This document shows, piece after piece, positions 14,251-15,503 of a DNA stretch of 15,503 bases (the first letter of the stretch is position 1; every line of letters begins with the position of its first letter). Position numbers and translations under genes: made by a program. Under the pieces are notes generated by a model that worked only from the letters and a program-made list of their open reading frames with translations, did not search any database and was not told the DNA's origin. Source of the DNA: Euryarchaeota archaeon UBA250 (GTDB lineage Archaea > Thermoplasmatota > Poseidoniia > Poseidoniales > Thalassarchaeaceae); assembly GCA_002504845.1 (NCBI GenBank), contig DATW01000005.1, positions 1-15,503 of the forward strand, in the 5' to 3' direction.

Positions 14251-15503
14251 ATGGGCGCTACAGTGAACGACTTCGTAATCAACGTCGCAACAGCCAATGG
14301 AACAGGTTCCCAGTCATCCAATTTGATACTGCTAAATTCATTATTCGAGATGGGCGTTCCCGTGAGCGGGAAGAATCTCTTCCCCAGCAACATCTCGGGA
14401 CTCCCGACATGGTTCATCATTCGTGCCTCCGACAAGGGGTATCAGGCACCGGGAGATAGGACCAATATCCAGATACTCATGAATCCGGATACCTGGTTCA
14501 AGGATATCGAGAAGATTGAATCTGGCACGGTCATAATTTACAATGAAAACGTGAAGATGCCTGTTGAAAGAGAAGACTGTCTGGTATTTGGCCTTCCTAT
14601 GACCAAGCTCGCACGTGGGATCAATCCAAAAATGGCGAAGATGATTGCCAATATGTATTATGTCGGCGTGATTCAACACCTAATCGGTATCGAACAGGAT
14701 GCTCTGGAGCGTGCTGTGAACAGGCAGTTCAAGGGCAAGTCGTCGGCGGTCGAGGTAAATCTCAGAGCCATAGAAGAAGGACGTGCCATGGCTGCTGAAG
14801 GGATTGATTGGGAAAGCCCCCATGTCGTCGAGGCGCGGGAGAAGGACGAGGATACCTTCCTTGTGGATGGCAATGAGGCCGTAGCACTCGGATCCATATA
14901 TGGCGGCATAAACATGCTATCTTGGTACCCTATCACACCATCATCTTCGGTGGCAGAGGGAATCATTCAATGGTTGCCCGAATTAAGAGATACGAGCGAT
15001 GGAGAGGCTACCTGCGCCGTGGTTCAGGCTGAGGACGAGCTTGCAGCTGCAGGTATGGTTCTTGGAGCAGGATGGGCCGGGGGGAGAGGCATGACCTGCA
15101 CCTCCGGACCGGGTATCTCCCTGATGTCTGAATTCATCGGCTTGGCATATTTCGCAGAGGTTCCCGGAGTCATTTGGGATGTGAACAGGGTCGGACCCTC
15201 CACGGGGCTCCCGACACGCACCCAGCAGGGCGATCTTAATCTCCTGAGAGAAGCAAGTCACGGAGATACCGAGCATATCGTTCTCATACCTGGAACCGTG
15301 GAAGAATGCTTCGAATACGGTTGGAGGGCTTTCGAATATGCCGAGCGTTATCAGACTCTGGTGTTCGGTTTCTCGGACCTTGACCTCGGAATGAACAACT
15401 GGGTATGCACCGGTTTCGAGTACCCGTCGGAAGAGATCGATCGCGGCAAGGTCCTACGTACAGCAGAGCAAGTTTCTGCGATCGAAAACTACGGCCGGTA
15501 CAG
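14251..15503 (+). CDS. korA: 2-oxoacid:ferredoxin oxidoreductase alpha subunit with fused gamma domain, 3'-truncated
   Basis: Open without a stop from ATG 14251 to the window end; 417 residues plus two bases are visible of a family usually near 600. Residues 5-180 are the gamma domain (NDFVINVATANGTGSQSSN, PVSGKNLFPSNISGLPTW, IIRASDKG), and residues about 205-417 start the alpha/pyrimidine-binding domain with GNEAVALGSIYGG, YPITPSSS (226-233), QAEDELAAAGM (259-269), the GGRGMTCTSGPGISLMSE block (277-294) and GPSTGLPTRTQQGDL (315-329). The enzyme oxidatively decarboxylates a 2-oxoacid (often 2-oxoglutarate or pyruvate) to acyl-CoA and passes electrons to ferredoxin; the beta subunit (korB), which carries thiamine diphosphate, is expected just beyond the window. 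Start 14251 is chosen because the gamma domain begins right after it and AAAGGTG lies about 12 bases upstream; in-frame GTGs at 14218 and 14236 are less likely. Substrate cannot be told from this part. Confidence 0.93.
   Translation, partial: MGATVNDFVINVATANGTGSQSSNLILLNSLFEMGVPVSGKNLFPSNISGLPTWFIIRASDKGYQAPGDRTNIQILMNPDTWFKDIEKIESGTVIIYNENVKMPVEREDCLVFGLPMTKLARGINPKMAKMIANMYYVGVIQHLIGIEQDALERAVNRQFKGKSSAVEVNLRAIEEGRAMAAEGIDWESPHVVEAREKDEDTFLVDGNEAVALGSIYGGINMLSWYPITPSSSVAEGIIQWLPELRDTSDGEATCAVVQAEDELAAAGMVLGAGWAGGRGMTCTSGPGISLMSEFIGLAYFAEVPGVIWDVNRVGPSTGLPTRTQQGDLNLLREASHGDTEHIVLIPGTVEECFEYGWRAFEYAERYQTLVFGFSDLDLGMNNWVCTGFEYPSEEIDRGKVLRTAEQVSAIENYGRY

Noticed and set aside
14115..14459. 114-codon + strand frame with CCAC Cys cluster, overlapping the korA start
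   Set aside because: It runs into korA in another frame and its start overlaps the cyclophilin start region; the korA frame shows family motifs from its first residues, so a frameshifted leader is not needed.
14341..15276. Several ~100-codon - strand frames opposite korA
   Set aside because: All antisense to well-matched korA motifs.
1..15503. CRISPR array, tRNA, insertion sequence or long direct repeat
   Set aside because: No regularly spaced repeat, cloverleaf, transposase motif or terminal inverted repeat was found; all intergenic gaps are 120 bases or less.

Overview
The window most likely comes from an uncultivated marine Thermoplasmatota archaeon, in the style of Marine Group II/III (Candidatus Poseidoniales). 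This is inferred from gene content only: a Gar1-like H/ACA RNP protein (an archaeal/eukaryotic family), a very large acidic surface protein with Ca-binding FG-GAP-type loops and a C-terminal membrane anchor, a membrane-tethered TPR-cyclophilin, and an aerobic-type aconitase close to a 2-oxoacid:ferredoxin oxidoreductase alpha subunit. No rRNA or marker gene is present to confirm it. There is no tRNA, rRNA, CRISPR array, insertion sequence or phage gene, and no gene-free stretch longer than about 120 bases. Coding density is very high.

Left block, + strand (1-3100): three genes run rightwards. First is the 3' end of a secreted, Ig-like surface protein with a short C-terminal sorting-type tail. 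It overlaps by ATGA a Gar1-like protein that carries a long Arg/Gly/Ser-rich tail with an embedded RanBP2-type zinc finger. Third is a TPR protein with two membrane segments. The block ends in a hairpin 10 bases from the converging giant gene.

Central and right block, - strand (14130 down to 3111): four genes run leftwards: a membrane TPR-cyclophilin, aconitase (acnA), a small uncharacterised acidic protein whose ribosome binding site overlaps the acnA stop, and a 2157-residue surface protein. Spacings are 52, 13 and 65 bases, so part or all of the block may be one transcript. One reading is that the cyclophilin helps fold exported proteins such as the giant one, but the sequence does not prove this.

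Right edge, + strand (14251-15503): korA, divergent from the cyclophilin across a 120-base intergenic region, runs off the window. It and acnA serve connected steps of central carbon metabolism (2-oxoacid oxidation and citrate/isocitrate interconversion).

Most of the window is ordinary archaeal chromosome. The points most worth a second look are the Gar1-like/RanBP2 zinc-finger fusion, the multi-module giant surface protein with an amidotransferase-like fold and a cytoplasmic tail motif, and the unknown gene coupled to acnA.
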